Shown here in pieces: positions 33,707 through 45,540 of a stretch of 64,000 bases of DNA (position 1 is its first letter; each line of letters begins with the position of its first letter). Both the position numbers and the translations under genes were made by a program. Below the pieces are notes generated by a model, which did not search any database, had not been told where the DNA came from, and saw only the letters and a list, made by a program, of their open reading frames with translations. This DNA comes from Dactylorhiza incarnata (lineage: Eukaryota > Streptophyta > Magnoliopsida > Asparagales > Orchidaceae), in contig JAWHQI010000019.1 of NCBI GenBank assembly GCA_033032865.1, positions 10,830,001 to 10,894,000 on the forward strand, given 5' to 3'.

Positions 33707-35787
33707 TTACAACAGTTCAGCTTGGAGCCGAGCGCATTCATTCACCAGTGAGGCAATATGCTCCTCAGCCGCCTCCCTGTCTTTCTTCACGTGGTTGTAC
33801 AGGTTTGGCAACATCCTCCCATGTTTCTGGAAAAGCTCTGAGGTTCGCCTCTTCATCGTCACCGGATCTAGCGGGTCGCCGAGGAAGGCATCAATCTCTT
33901 CCGGCAAAGGAAGGGGCGATAACTCCTCTTCCCCCAGGTCAAAGTCGATGGAACTCTCGGGAAGGCCTGCGAGAGGGAGAAGCCAGCATAAAGAAGAGGT
34001 AGATCGATAGCCGGCCGGTTTGTGCCAATCGGGCATGTTGGGAGTCGCCTTACCCTGATGCACGCGAGAAGAGTTGGGCCGCCCCTGGAAGGGAGTTCCG
34101 TGGGGCAGGGTGATGTAGGATGGATCTCGTAGGAGTCGTACACGAGGAAATCAATCGTTCACCTACAACAAACTCTAGAGCTAGCCGCACCTACACAAGC
34201 ATTCTAGCGCTCGTAATACCGGATCTTTCGCTCACAAACATAAACAGTGATAGGAGGAGAGCATACTCTAAAGAAGCGATCAAATAATAATCATCATGTT
34301 CCCAAAAATTAGGACAAAGTTTTCCAATCCATTGCGAGGGCAAACCAAGGCTATAGGCCTAGATCCGCCAAACACAATGGATCTTCCCGATCCGGAAACA
34401 ACGAAGATCAATAACGATGAAAACGATTCGGAAAGCGAGATATGTATTTAAAATCACAGAAAAGACGGTTGCATAAAACCTCCACTAGATCTAATAGAGA
34501 AGAAACGCTAGAAAGTGTAGAGGTTACCCAACCAAGAGAATAATCGCACAAGTTTTGGGGGAGAATCACTCTCTCCACGGATCTACCAGCGTCACACCGA
34601 ATGGAGTTGCAACCTTCTTCCTTGGAGTCGCACCAAAGATAACCACGCCGGAGTCGCACCGAAGCGGGAGGAGGAAGTAAATCTTGGAGTCTCACCAAGG
34701 GGGGCGGCGGCAAGGGGGAGCCAAGCCTTGGCCGAAATTCACAAGGGGGAATTTAGGGTTTCTTTTTTTCAAAATCTATTACCACTCTCATCAAAGCCTC
34801 CTTAAATAGGAGTTTACAAAAACAATCAACCATTCATGATGGTGATTTAATTTCCGCCATCCAAACGGTTAAACGCACACCACAGTTCATAAGCATGAAA
34901 AGAAAATAAAACAAGTGCCTAATGAATATAAAATTATTTCCACAATATGAAATAATTTTATATTCGCAAATTTATAAAATAAACGAACTAAATAAATTAA
35001 AAGTCTTCAAGCGGGATTGGCACGCCGCGGGCGGAGGTTGTAACTCAGTCTTCCGTTAGCGTCTTCATGGCGCCTCAAATCTTTGTGTCGTTGTGCCTCG
35101 GCAATCGGATCATCTTCAAGGATAGGTGGAGGGTCCGCGGCATCACAGGGTCACCGATTTACCTAAGCCCAAGGGGGGATCACCCTGGGCGGCGCCTAGG
35201 AGCGAATTCTCAGGATTCACGTGGTCCAGAAGGGTATACCCCGGGACAGAGACATTTATCTTTGGAGGAGGTTGCGAGCGCGGTGGAATGGCTCATCCAT
35301 CGGGAGTCGCGAGAGGAGACTCTGCGAGAGACAAGGTCACCAAGTCAACACGGGGAGTTCATCGAAGAATTGTGCGAGAAGGCTTACGGTGCTGAGGCGA
35401 AGACGAGTGAAGGATGGGGACGCCCAGGTCCAAGATCTCCACGCCGCCTCCCCATGGGGTAACAGGGCGAGCGTCCACTCGAATTTCATCCGTCAGGTTC
35501 CCCGATAGAAGCCAGGTCTGAAAGAAAAAAAGGTATATATCAGTAGGAAAAGGAGGTGGGTCAGCTTGTCGACCCGAGTACCTGGTTTGCGAGCAGAAGG
35601 TCAGGTGACGGGTCTAAGGTCAGGGATCCTTCCTTCCCAGTCTGGCGCCGGACCGATTTCACTTTTAGCATTTTTGGAGAAGACGGCTTCGGGGCCCAGG
35701 GAGCAGGTTTGGTGAGGGCCGCGTGCTCAAGGGCTCACGCCGCGTTGATGCGAGCCCTGGTCTCTTCAGAAATAGGCATCCTCAGAC
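33707..35787 (-). pseudogene. Second antisense gene of element B, R1 copy
   Basis: The counterpart of the R2 gene at 37116-38147, with the same start (MPISEETRARINAA then a tga stop), the same introns and the same final coiled-coil stretch (MKRRTSELFQKHGRMLPNLYNHVKKDREAAEEH). Solo LTR H lies in an intron or exon of this copy. It is not functional. Confidence 0.55.
34111..35145 (-). mobile_element. Solo LTR H in R1
   Basis: The ends tgatg and catca are perfect inverted repeats, and the target duplication is caggg (34106-34110 and 35146-35150). The intact sequence without the insertion exists in R2 near 37515-37525, which proves the insertion. On the minus strand a cctatttaagg TATA-like box (about 34801-34811) is followed by a leader with aaaccctaaat. 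It is 1035 bp long with no internal domain. It is probably of the Copia type. Confidence 0.88.
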
Positions 35788-35980
35788 AGCTACAGTACGG
35801 AGCGGCGAGAATTGGTGAAGGAGGAAGCGGGGAACCCCTCAACTACGATCGATGATATTTATAGCAGTGAGGCTGGGCCCCACCAAAAGGTTCCTGCCAG
35901 GCCAGCATCCGTCCAGCGAACGCCGAGGGTTGGATGATTCTTCACGAGTTTATCTTAAGACTCGCGAAGAGCGGGGATTG

Positions 35981-36600
35981 TGTATAACCTCGGGTTCGCC
36001 CAGAGCCAGAAAATGGAATCAAGCCGGGGTCAGGCTTCAATAGGAAGAAGTCTAGCGCGGGAGCAAGCCAGGTGCGACTCCCCAGGCTAAAGAGAACAAC
36101 TAGTGGGGCTCTCACAGACCACTCGCATATAGTGCCCTTGCACGAGAGCGAGCAAGAAGTCTAGCGCGGCAACAGTCCTTCACAGACTACTCGCGACAAG
36201 AGTTTAGCGAGCGGGCCAGAGTAGCGAGTGGCACTCTCGCGGGTCACTCACGGCAAGAGTTTAGCGAGCGGGCCAGAGTAGCGATTGGCACTCTCGCGGG
36301 CCACTCGCGGCGAGAGTTAAGCGAGCGGGCCAGGTAGCGAGTTGCGCCCTTACGGGCCGCTCGCGAGTTGGTACTCGCCCAAGGGTCGGCGAGTGGTGCC
36401 TGGAAGGACCACTCGCTCGGCAAAGGGGCTAGAGGTGAATTTACCCTTCTACCCCCTGGATCTGCCAATAGCGTTTTAGAACTGCGGAGTTTGGCTGTTA
36501 GCAGGCCAAATTGGGGTGCGTTTAGTAAAACCAAAAGGGGAAATTCCGTTATTAGCAGACCAGTTAAGAAAAACTATAAATAGACCTTGAAGGGCACCTT
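35981..36600 (+). mobile_element. Truncated B LTR at the end of R1
   Basis: It begins tgtataacctcgggttcgcc after the purine tract and follows the LTR up to ctataaatagacc and gaagggcacctt. It then turns into inverted LTR sequence. About 280 bp of the LTR end are missing. Confidence 0.88.
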
Positions 36601-36650
36601 TGAGAGCTGGAGAGCTGAACCAAAGTAACCAAGGGAAGAAGAAGAAGCTT
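36601..36650 (-). other. Inverted LTR piece at the R1/R2 junction
   Basis: gagagctggagagctgaacc and the following gaagaagaagaagctt are the reverse complement of the LTR segment found at about 39000-39047. The forward LTR and the inverted piece share gggcacctt at the switch point, which suggests a template switch with microhomology. Confidence 0.85.
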
Positions 36651-37115
36651 CGAGTCCTTGCGGGTTAGGCGAGCCCTTGCAGGTCACGTGCTCGAACGAT
36701 AAGAGGCAGAGAATGACTAAGTAAGAAGCGCATATAGTCAGCTAGGCGAATACGTAGGCGCGACAAGAGCAGCATAAATGAGAATAAAAAGAAAAGGCAA
36801 GTACGATGCGGTATTACTGAAAAAACAAATCCATATAAGAAGAGCTCGCAAGGGCGGGCGAGAAACATAAATCGTCCAGATATCCAAAACAAGAAAGGGA
36901 AGTTATTGGGTAGAGAAGGAGCGCGAGTGCTGGGGGTGGGAGGGGGGTCAGTATTGGACCCATTTCCATCGGCCTCGTCCTCGCACCCCCGAACTAGGCA
37001 GTCTCCTAGGGTAATCATACGCATGCGCGGCGCGGGCCTCGTGCTGAATCAAGCGAGCATGGTCTATCACTCGCGCGAGGTGCACCCCCGGAGAAGTAAC
37101 CTCCTTGCGAGAATC

Positions 37116-38147
37116 TTACAGCAGTTCAGCTTGGAGCCGAGCGCATTCATCCACCAGCGAGGCAATATGCTCCTCAGCCGCCTCCCTGTCTTTCTTCACG
37201 TGGCTGTACAGGTTTGGCAACATCCTCCCATGTTTCTGGAAAAGCTCTGAGGTTCGCCTCTTCATCATCACCGGATCTAGCGGGTCGCCGAGGAAGGCAT
37301 CAATCTCCTCCGGCAAAGGAAGGGGCGATAACTCCTCTTCCCCCAGGTCAAAGTCGCTGGAACTCTCGGGAAGGCCTGCGAGAGGGAGAAGCCAACATAA
37401 AGAAGAGGTAGATCGATAGCCAGCCGGTTTGGGCCAATCGGGCATGTTGGGAGTCGCCTTACCCTGATGCGCGCGAGAAGAGCCGGGCCGCCCCTGGAAG
37501 GGAGTTCCGTGGGGCAGGGTCACCGATTTACATAAGCCCGAGGGGCGATCACCCTGGGCGGCGCCTAGGAGCGAATTCTCAGGATTCGCTTGGTCTAGAA
37601 GGGTATACCCCGGGATAGAGACATTTATCTTTGGAGGAGGTTGCGAGAGCGGTGGAATGGCTCATCCATCGGGAGTCGCGAGAGGAGACTCTGCGAGAGA
37701 CAAGGTCACCAAGTCAACACGGGGAGTTCATCGAAGAATTGTGCGAGAAGTCTTACGGTGCTGAGGTGAAGACGAGTGAAGGATGGGGACGCCCACGTCC
37801 AGGATCTCCACACCGCCTCCCCGTGGGGTAACAGGACGAGCGTCCACTCGAATTTCATCCCTCGGGTTCCCCGATAGAAGCCAGGCCTGAAAGAAAAAAG
37901 GAATATATCAGTAGGAAAAGGAGGTGGGTCAGCTTGTCGACCCGAGTACCTGGTTTGCGAGCAGAAGGTTAGGTGACGGGTCTAAGGTCAGGGATCCTTC
38001 CTTCCCAGTCTTGTGCCGGACCGATTTCGCTTTTAGCATTTTTGGAGAAGACGGCTTCGGGGCCCAGGGAGCAGGTTTGGCGAGGGCCGCATGCTCAAGG
38101 GCTCATGCCGCGTTGATGCGAGCCCTGGTCTCTTCGGAAATAGGCAT
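37116..38147 (-). pseudogene. Second antisense intron-containing gene of element B
   Basis: Read on the minus strand, a TATA-like ctataaatatc (near 38222-38232) precedes an ATG at 38147. The first exon gives MPISEETRARINAA, a tga stop, then a lysine/proline-rich stretch. A gt donor at 37949 and a tttctttcag acceptor ending at 37887 bound an intron of about 63 bp, after which AWLLSGNPRDEIRVDARP follows. A further exon ends with gtaagg near 37465, and the last exon after ctctcgcag near 37380 gives DFDLGEEELSPLPLPEEIDA and a charged helical end (LYSHVKKDREAAEEHIASL). I do not recognise the protein. It may be an independent antisense ORF or a detached part of the gene at 25620-33074. The early stop is shared with R1, so it predates the duplication or is read through. 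Confidence 0.55.
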
Positions 38148-38330
38148 CCTCAGACAGCTACAGTACAGAGCAGAAAGAATTGGTGAAGGAGGAAGCGGGG
38201 AACCCCTCAACTATGATCGATGATATTTATAGCAGTGAGGCAGGGCCCCACCAAAAGATTCCTGCCAGGTAAGCATCCGTCCAACGAACGCCGAGGTTGG
38301 ATGATTCTTCGCGAGTTTAGCTTAAGACTC

Positions 38331-38347
38331 GCGAAGAGCGGGGATTG
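38331..38347 (+). other. Polypurine tract of element B
   Basis: gcgaagagcggggattg lies directly before the 3' LTR. The same tract stands before the truncated LTR at 35981. It primes plus-strand synthesis in LTR elements. Confidence 0.75.
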
Positions 38348-39250
38348 TGTACAACCTCGGGTTCCCCCAGAGCCAGAAAACGGAATCAAGCCGGGGGTAG
38401 GCTTCAATAGGAAGAAGTCTAGCGCGGGAGCAAGCCAGGTGCGACTCCCCGGGCGAGAGAGAACAACGAGTGGGGCTCTCACAGACCACTCGCGTATAGT
38501 GCCCTTGCACGAGAGCGAGCAAGAAGTCTAGCGCGGCAACAGTCCTTCACGGACTACTCGCGACAAGAGTTTAGCGAGCGGGCCAGAGTAGCGAGTGGCA
38601 CTCTCGCGGGCCACTCGCGACAAGAGTTTAGTGAGCGGGCCAGAGTAGCGAGTGGCACTCTCGCGGGCCACTCGCAGCAAGAGTTAAGCGAGCGGGCCGG
38701 GTAGCGAGTGGCGCCCTTACGGGCCGCTCGCGAGTTGGTACTCGCCCGAGGGTCAGCGAGTGGTGCCTGGAAGGACCACTCGCTCGGCAAAGGGGCTAGA
38801 GGTGAATTTACCCTTCTACCCCCGGGATCTGCCAATAGCGTTTTAGAACAACGGAGTTTGGCTGTTAGCAGGCCAAATTGGGGTGCGTTTAGTAAAACCA
38901 AAAGGCGGAATTCCGCTATTAGCAGACCAGTTCAGAAAAACTATAAATAGACCTTGAAGGACACCTTGGGAGAGGATTCTAAACTCAGTACTCTGAGCTT
39001 CTTCTTGTTCCCTTGGTTACTTTGGTTCAGCTCTCCAGCTCTCCAAGGTGCCCAAGTCTCAACTTTGGCTTGGGAGGGGAAGCGCTCAACGATCTTCCGG
39101 GTTTGTGGTGGGACCTCCTCGCTGTTGCTAAGGTCTTAGTCTAGTTCCTAATCTCCAGTCTGTTCTTTCCGAGGGATAAGTAAGGGCTAGCTGCCCCTCG
39201 ACTTGTTGAGGGCCCGAGCTTCACAAGAGACCGAGAAATCAGTTTCAACA
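38348..39250 (+). mobile_element. 3' LTR of element B
   Basis: 903 bp, tgtacaacc to tttcaaca, with the TATA box near 38940. It is the partner of 16104-17006. Element A resumes immediately after it. Confidence 0.93.
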
Positions 39251-40628
39251 GTTGTGATCCAGTGCAAGGTTAGGCGCTTGGACATCAAGATGGTCAAAAG
39301 ACACCGCATGAGTGTGTATGGCTTCCCGCGCAAGGAATCCCTGATTATTTCCGCGGTATGTGCTCTGAAACTTTTAGATTTCGGTTGTTTTGCTTACCTC
39401 GTTTCTATTATAGAAACTGCTAGTGGTTCGCCGCGTGTCGAGGATATTTTTGTGGTGCGGGAGTTTCTGGATGTTTCCCAGTTAGTCTTCCTGGTCTTCC
39501 ACCTGAGAGAGATGTGGAGTTTGTTATCGATCTTGAACCTGGTACTCGCCCTATTGCTAAGGAACTGTATTGTATGGCCCCACGTGAGCTGGAGGAGTTG
39601 CGTACTCAGCTCGATGAGTTGCTGCAGTGTGGGTTTATTACGCCGATCTCTTCGCCTTAGGGTGCTCTAGTCTTGCTTGTAAAGAAAAATGATGGCTCTA
39701 TAAGGTTGTGCATTGATTATCGAGAATTAAACAAAGTAACCATCAAGAACAGGTATCCATAGTCGAGGATAGACGATCTGTTTGATTTGTTGCGTGGTAG
39801 CACGACATTTTCAAAGATTGATCTTCGTTCAGGCTACCACCAGTTAAGGTTCCGTGAGTCAGATGTTCCACGGACAACTTTTCGATCTCGGCATGGGCAT
39901 TTTAAGTTTCTGGTGATGTCCTTTGGACTGACGAATGCACCCTCTGCCTTCATGGATATGATGAACCGAGTGTTCAAAGATTTCCTGAATCATTTCGTAG
40001 TCGTGTTTATAGATGACGTTCTCGTGTATTCTCGGAGCACTGAGGAGCATGCTCAGCACTTGCGATTGGTGTTGGCTACCTTGAGGGAGCATAAGTTATA
40101 TGCGAAGCTGAGCAAGTGTGAGTTCTGGCTTCCTCAGGTGTCCTTTCTGGGTCATGTAGTGAGTATGGATGCAATTTCTGTGGAAAAGGAGAAGATTTCA
40201 GTGGTTAATTATGAATTGGAAGAGACCTACTACACCCAAGCATATCAGAAGCTTCCTGAGGTTGGCAGGTTATTATAGGAAGTTCGTGGAGGGATTTTTA
40301 GTATTGTCTGCTCCGATGACTAAGCTCACACAGAAGAACACAACATTCGTGTGGAGCGATGAGCGCAAAGGAGCCTTTCAAGAATTAATGAGGAGATTGT
40401 GCACTACACTAGTTTTGACCTTACCGACCGAAGGAGAGGAGCACGCTGTTTTTTTTAGATGCATCACACGTCGAACTCGGAAGTGTCATGATGCAGGGAG
40501 GTAAAGTGATTGCTTACGGGTCGAGACAGCTGAAGGTCCATGCGAAAAATTATCCTACACATGATCTGAAATTTGATGCTGTGATCTACGCCCTGAAGCT
40601 TTGGAGACATTTACTATATGACACGTTG
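39251..40628 (+). pseudogene. pol: Reverse transcriptase and RNase H of element A
   Basis: This continues A's pol after B: the protease tail, then RT with [68 protein letters not shown], the catalytic [10 protein letters not shown] (near 40006) and [19 protein letters not shown] frameshift lies near 40195. The connection region [15 protein letters not shown] and the start of RNase H follow ([26 protein letters not shown], then ALKLWRHYL), after which element C1 cuts the gene at 40628. There are stops near 39658 and 39761 (tag). The sequence type is chromovirus (Tekay/Del). Integrase should lie beyond C1, outside the window. Confidence 0.9.
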
Positions 40629-40949
40629 TGTAAGATCTCTTTTTCCAAAACCCGCTCGGGTACTTGAAAACTCGAACCTCTCCCGTATCGCACGGTTGAG
40701 GTGGATCTTCGCCCAGAATCGCTGCCTTGCGGTGTCACCAACACTCGGGTTGGCTAACCCCGCTCAGCACCAACTCTGCCGGCTATACGATCATAAGTAA
40801 AAATATGCCAATAAAAGAAGTGCAGAAGTAAAGGCATGTCCACAAAGTCACAACATCATATATAGATATAATGAAACAGAAAGTCCAAAAAGAGAAGTAC
40901 AAGCAAAGAGGGCATAAGCCCGATACAAATCCACAATAAGTACTCTCTC

Positions 40950-42087
40950 TGTGAGGACCCTGACCACAGCCTAGCGCACCAGTGCTGCCATTCGTCCCAG
41001 GCCCCCACATGGGCCGCATCCCATGCCACCCCAACCCCTCTCCGCGCCTATTCGGCCACGTCGGGTTGTTGGAGACCGCAGCCTCCCTTTGACGAGAAGT
41101 GATCCAGTTAAGCGCCTCTACGTGGACTTCCCAGGAGGTCACCCATCCCAGAATTGCTCCCGTCCGAGCACGCTTAACTATGGAGTTCTTTCACTTCTCA
41201 TCACCAGTGCAGCTCAACTGGTGATGAGAAGTGAAAGAACTCCATAGTTAAGCGCGCTCGGACGGGAGCAATTCTGGGATAGGTGACCTCCTGGGAAGTC
41301 CACGTAGAGGCGCTTAACTGGATCACTTCTCGTCAAAGGGAGGCTGCGGTCTCCAACAACCCGACGTGGCCGAATAGGCGCGGAGAGGGGTTGGGGTCGC
41401 AGCCCATGTGGGGGCCTGGGACGAATGTCAGCACTGGTGCGCCAGGCTGTGGTCAGGGTCCTCACATAAAAAGTGCACTTTTTTATGTGAGGACCCTGAC
41501 CACAGCCTGGCGCACCAGCGTTGCCTTTCGTCCCAGGCCCCCACATGGGCCGCAGCCCATGCCACCCCAACCCCTCTCCGCGCCTATTCGGCCACGGCGG
41601 GTTGTTGGAGACCGCAGCCTCCCTTTGACGAGAAGTGATCCAGTTAAGCGCCTCTACGTGGACTTCCCAGGAGGTCACCCATCCCAGAATTGCTCCCGTC
41701 TTAGCACGCTTAACTATATAGTTCTTTCACTTCCTCCCAGGAGGTCACCCATCCCAGAATTGCTCCCGTCCGAGCACGCTTAACTATGGAGTTCTTTCAC
41801 TTCTCATCACCAGTTGAGCTGCAGCTCAATTGGTGATGAGAAGTGAAAGAACTCCATAGTTAAGCGTGCTCGGACGGGAGCAATTCTGGGATGGGTGACC
41901 TCCTGGGAAGTCCACGTAGAGGCGCTTAACTGGATCACTTCTCGTCAAAGGGAGGCTGCGGTCTCCAACAACCCGACGTGGCCGAATAGGCGCGGAGAGG
42001 GGTTGGGGTGGCATGGGCTGCGGCCCATGTGGGGGCCTGGGATGAAAGGCAGCGCTGGTGCTCCAGGCTGTGGTCAGGGTCCCCACA
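40950..42087. mobile_element. Four-arm palindromic element with 5S rRNA-like cores
   Basis: Four alternating arms (minus 40950-41211, plus 41213-41475, minus 41476-41821, plus 41822-42087) joined at palindromic tips (about 41212, 41475, 41821). Each arm has a stretch matching the 3' half of plant 5S rRNA: gaactccatagttaagcg, then gggatgggtgacctcctggg and aagtcc, which covers the internal pol III A-box, intermediate and C-box regions. The 5' third of 5S is absent. The outer ends are tgtgagg and ccccaca, flanked by ctctc on both sides (low complexity). The third arm has an extra 70-bp duplication. 5S cores with TG...CA ends are known from Cassandra TRIM LTRs. This would be a rearranged, inverted form. 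Confidence 0.75.
41735..41805 (-). repeat. Partial duplication of the 5S-like core
   Basis: The block from tcccaggaggtcacccatcc to the gttctttcacttc end occurs twice in the third arm (about 41665-41734 and 41735-41805), giving a fifth 5S-like core. Confidence 0.85.
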
Positions 42088-42299
42088 CTCTCTCTCTCTC
42101 TACAACAAATCACTCAAATGCGGAAGTCTAACTATCCAGTCATCAACCTATGGCGTCGTGGTAGTACGCTGCATCCGCTGCTCAGGTCCTGCCATCTCGT
42201 CCAGCTGCGCGCGGGACAACTCCGTCTCCTCGGAGTCCTGCGGTCACACCGACTGTTAGTCATAAAGACTAAGTCATTTTGTCCTCGCCTCCCCCCCCA

Positions 42300-45200
42300 C
42301 GACTCCTAGACATCGAGTGAGAGGAAGAAGCGGAGGACAAACAAGGGGTAAACAAGAAGAGTGACGTGGCACTAACTAGCAGTACATAAATATAATCAGT
42401 AGAGCTAATAGTAACAAGGTAAAGGTAAAGAGCATGTAAGTAAGTGCGGTGAATAGTAAACAAGTAGAGGCAATATAGTGAACAGTAAGTAAGTAAAGGC
42501 GGTGCAGTAAGTAAAACTAAACTACCATCACAGATTCGTACCTTAACTTATATGAACGCCCATACGACATATAAGTTAAGATGTCCAGGTAACCCATCAT
42601 ATAAAAGAGCTCATACTAATTTATATGATGGGGTATGCAGATGTGCGTTATGCTATGCTATGTCCATGATGTTAATTATGCACCCATGCAATGCAACTCA
42701 CCCACACGACTCTATGCGCACGGACCTTTATAGTTCCCAATTTGTTTGAAAGGAAGCCAACCTTTCGGGTACCGACCGTCGTGGTTCACGGTGGCAGTGG
42801 ATCGGGCACTCCACATCCTAGGCGGGTATGGTCACTACCAAGCCTAGACCTCATGTACGCCTCAACGCTAAGAACACAACAGCGGAGCTCCTGCGTACTC
42901 TTGCTGGAATCCACCAGACTTTAAGGTCGGGGTGGGTAATTAGGGATTGTCCTCCAAATCACGGTACTCAAACTTACCGGCCCTCTAAACCTCACCCTCA
43001 CCCGAGTCACGTACTACCGTCGGTGACACGACTGGCCAAGTACCGAAGACTCGCCACTATTTGCATAAGAAACAAGTGTTAACAAGTCCACCCGAGCTTC
43101 CGGCTCTGGGACTAACACACAAGCTGATCCAAGCCATCTCCTTCCCGGAGGAGATCCATACCAATTTGCAGACCTACTTAGGCTATTCTTGCCTACAATT
43201 TAGTTAGTGTTATATTTAGGGTGAATCTTGGACTTCCCGCGGTGTACTCCGTAAGGGGCCCCTAACGATACTACGGATCAATGGGCTCAACCCCACTATC
43301 CTCCTCAAGACAATTACTTTAGTTGGTGATTAACGTTTGGTTCACCCCTCATCATTTCATATAGTTAATGTGACTTAGCTCCTCTCCCGTCCCACCCAAT
43401 CGGGTTGGACGTGCATCCACACCTCATGCACTAACCCTAAGATTGACCTTACATGAATCATTGTGTGCTATAACTCAGTTACTGATGGTATATAACTTCT
43501 AAACACTACTTAGTGGTCTGAATTGTCTAAAACTCAAAATTCTGTTTTACTAAACGCAGACCACTAAGTTGAACTAACTGTCAACCCCACAAGGGAACCC
43601 TTCTAAAAACTCATCACCAAGGTCTCTAATAATTATCCTAGGCTCTCACTGACCTTAATAAGGTATGATCCAATTTCCATAATTTTCCATATTAAATTGG
43701 TATTTAATATAATTTAAAGTATTTAAGGCCTTAAGTTCAATTACACATGAACTACCCTCAAAATGATTCTACTAGCTGCATGAAAATTATCAGTAAGGTA
43801 ATATCCCATATCAAGGTGTTTCACTGAGTTCCATGAGCCTAGGATGTCATTTGGCCTACCAAATCATCATAGTTGCATAATTACCAAAATGCCACTATAC
43901 TTAGGAAAAATAGTGTTTCACTTCTGAAAATTCTCCAAAAATTACCAGGTGTCCAAAAGGGGACCTAGAGTCCTCTTCCAAAAGATGTCATTACCAAGTG
44001 ATTTGATATTTTAAAAAGATTTAATACTCAAGTGATGTAAATTCCAATTTCTACATGAAGTACATGAAATAGAATTCTACAAGCTTCCAAACAATTATCA
44101 TGGGCATATAATTAACCTAAAATTATAGATAACCAAGTATCATGACAATGCCCCCATGATTTGATATTTTAAAAGGATTTAATACTCAAGTGATGTAAAT
44201 TTCAATTTCTACATGAAGTACATGAAATACAATTCTACAAGCTTCCAAACAACTATCATGGGCATATAATTAACCTAAAATTACAGATCACTAAGTATCA
44301 TGACAATGCCCCATGATTTGATATTTTAAAAGGATTTAATACTCAAGTGATGTAAATTTCAATTTCTACATGAGGTACATGAAATACAATTCTACAAGCT
44401 TCCAAACAATTATCATGGGCTTATAATAGCATTGAATGACAGATATCCAAGTTTCACAATTTTGCCCCATGAATTGACATTTTTCAAAATTAAATTCCCT
44501 TAAGCTAGCAAGTACTAAAAATTTCCTACACAACGAATAATATTTCAATAAATCATAACAAAATTACTATAGTCCATTTTCATCCCTATTCAGCCACTGA
44601 TAGAGTTTCAACACCATACAAGGTCCTATGACTATGTATTTCATTTTATTAAAGAAAGGGTGGCAATTTCATTTATTAGGAAGAAAAATACTCAAATACC
44701 TCTAAAAATTCTCATTAAATTAACTAAGTCATTTTATGCTCCTACAAACATATCTACAAAGTTCTGAGCCAAGGCAAGAACATTTGGTCCTATGTCCTTC
44801 ACAAATCTCACTTTGCACCCTTGAGGGTTTACCCTTAGGGTTTTAGGTCACACCACCCTAATGGCTCCAAATAGACCACTAGGGTGTCTCACATGCGCGC
44901 CTTTGTATATCAATACCTACAAAATCATCAAGGTGGAGGATGCTAACTCACTCAACTCCTCAAAATGGCCTAAGCCATAATTTGACCCTTAAAGGCCCTC
45001 CTTAGGGTTTCCCATTTTCCATAGCAAATCAACTCCAAATGGAGTGAAAATTTGGACAGACACTACTCATGTACTAAAGAGAATGCCACCAAAATTTGGT
45101 GTCATTTGGACATCATATGCTCCAAAAATCAACATAATTTAAATAATCTAATTACCACAAAAACCCTAGGTAAAAGTGTCCACCAAGGGCTGTACTTTGG

Positions 45201-45540
45201 GCAGGGGGTGCCCCTTGGGTATACCAACCCATGGTTAAAAGAACAGCCTCAAAGCTTGAGGGGTTTGGGCTAGGTAATTAATTTAGTGGACTGACCTAGT
45301 GTAGGACCAGTCCTAGTAAAACAGCTCCCTAGGGAGCTATATGTCAGCAAATGACCTGAACTTAAGCCCTACTGAAAGTCAAGATCAAGGCCTACAACTT
45401 TCATGTTGGTCACTTTTTCTAATTCGGCCATTAAGAGGCCTTAATTAATTGTAGAAGTGGACTGATTATTAGGAGCAGAAATCCAAGTTAATGAATTAAT
45501 TTAATATAAGAAAAACAGTGATTTGCACGAATCGTAAAGC
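42300..45540 (-). mobile_element. Body of the C1 LTR, no genes
   Basis: AT-rich LTR sequence shared with 46980-50110 and 55200-58330. It contains a dispersed set of short AT-rich motifs and no ORF of note. Confidence 0.8.
44000..44470. repeat. 157-158-bp triplication in the C1 LTR
   Basis: Three copies of a unit starting gatttgatattttaaaa at 44000, 44158 and 44315. The C2 LTRs have fewer copies (near 48740 and 48900), so the number changed after the family split. Confidence 0.9.

Larger units (their letters stand above)
33246..36650. repeat. First copy (R1) of the duplicated 3' end of element B
   Basis: It starts gagtccttgcgggttaggcg after a 16-bp G tract (33230-33245). It repeats at 36651 onwards at high identity and includes the second antisense gene, the PPT-like gcgaagagcggggattg and the first 620 bp of an LTR (35981-36600). 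It ends in about 50 bp of LTR in inverted orientation (36601-36650). A solo LTR (34111-35145) interrupts it. Confidence 0.88.
36651..38347. repeat. Second copy (R2) of the duplicated 3' end of B
   Basis: It matches R1 from gagtccttgcgggttaggcg to the purine tract before the LTR, without solo LTR H. It leads directly into the complete 3' LTR. It carries the better preserved copy of the second antisense gene. Confidence 0.9.
16104..39250 (+). mobile_element. Element B: Tat-lineage Ty3/Gypsy retrotransposon
   Basis: A 23.1-kb element bounded by two 903-bp LTRs (16104-17006 and 38348-39250). By eye the LTRs differ at about 40-45 positions, roughly 5 percent. The flanks gatgt and gttgt are a likely target duplication with one mismatch. 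Lineage evidence: the GHATATC-type zinc finger, a DNGSS protease, an archaeal-type second RNase H after the usual one, tandem repeats behind integrase, and antisense genes before the 3' LTR. All of these are known from plant Tat/Ogre/Retand relatives. Inside it sit three solo LTRs (23801-24859, 27103-32400, 34111-35145) and a duplicated 3' end. Confidence 0.92.

Noticed and set aside
40950..42087. Genuine 5S rRNA genes
   Set aside because: The first third of 5S is missing in every arm, the arms alternate in direction, and the flanks are transposon-like, not 5S spacer.
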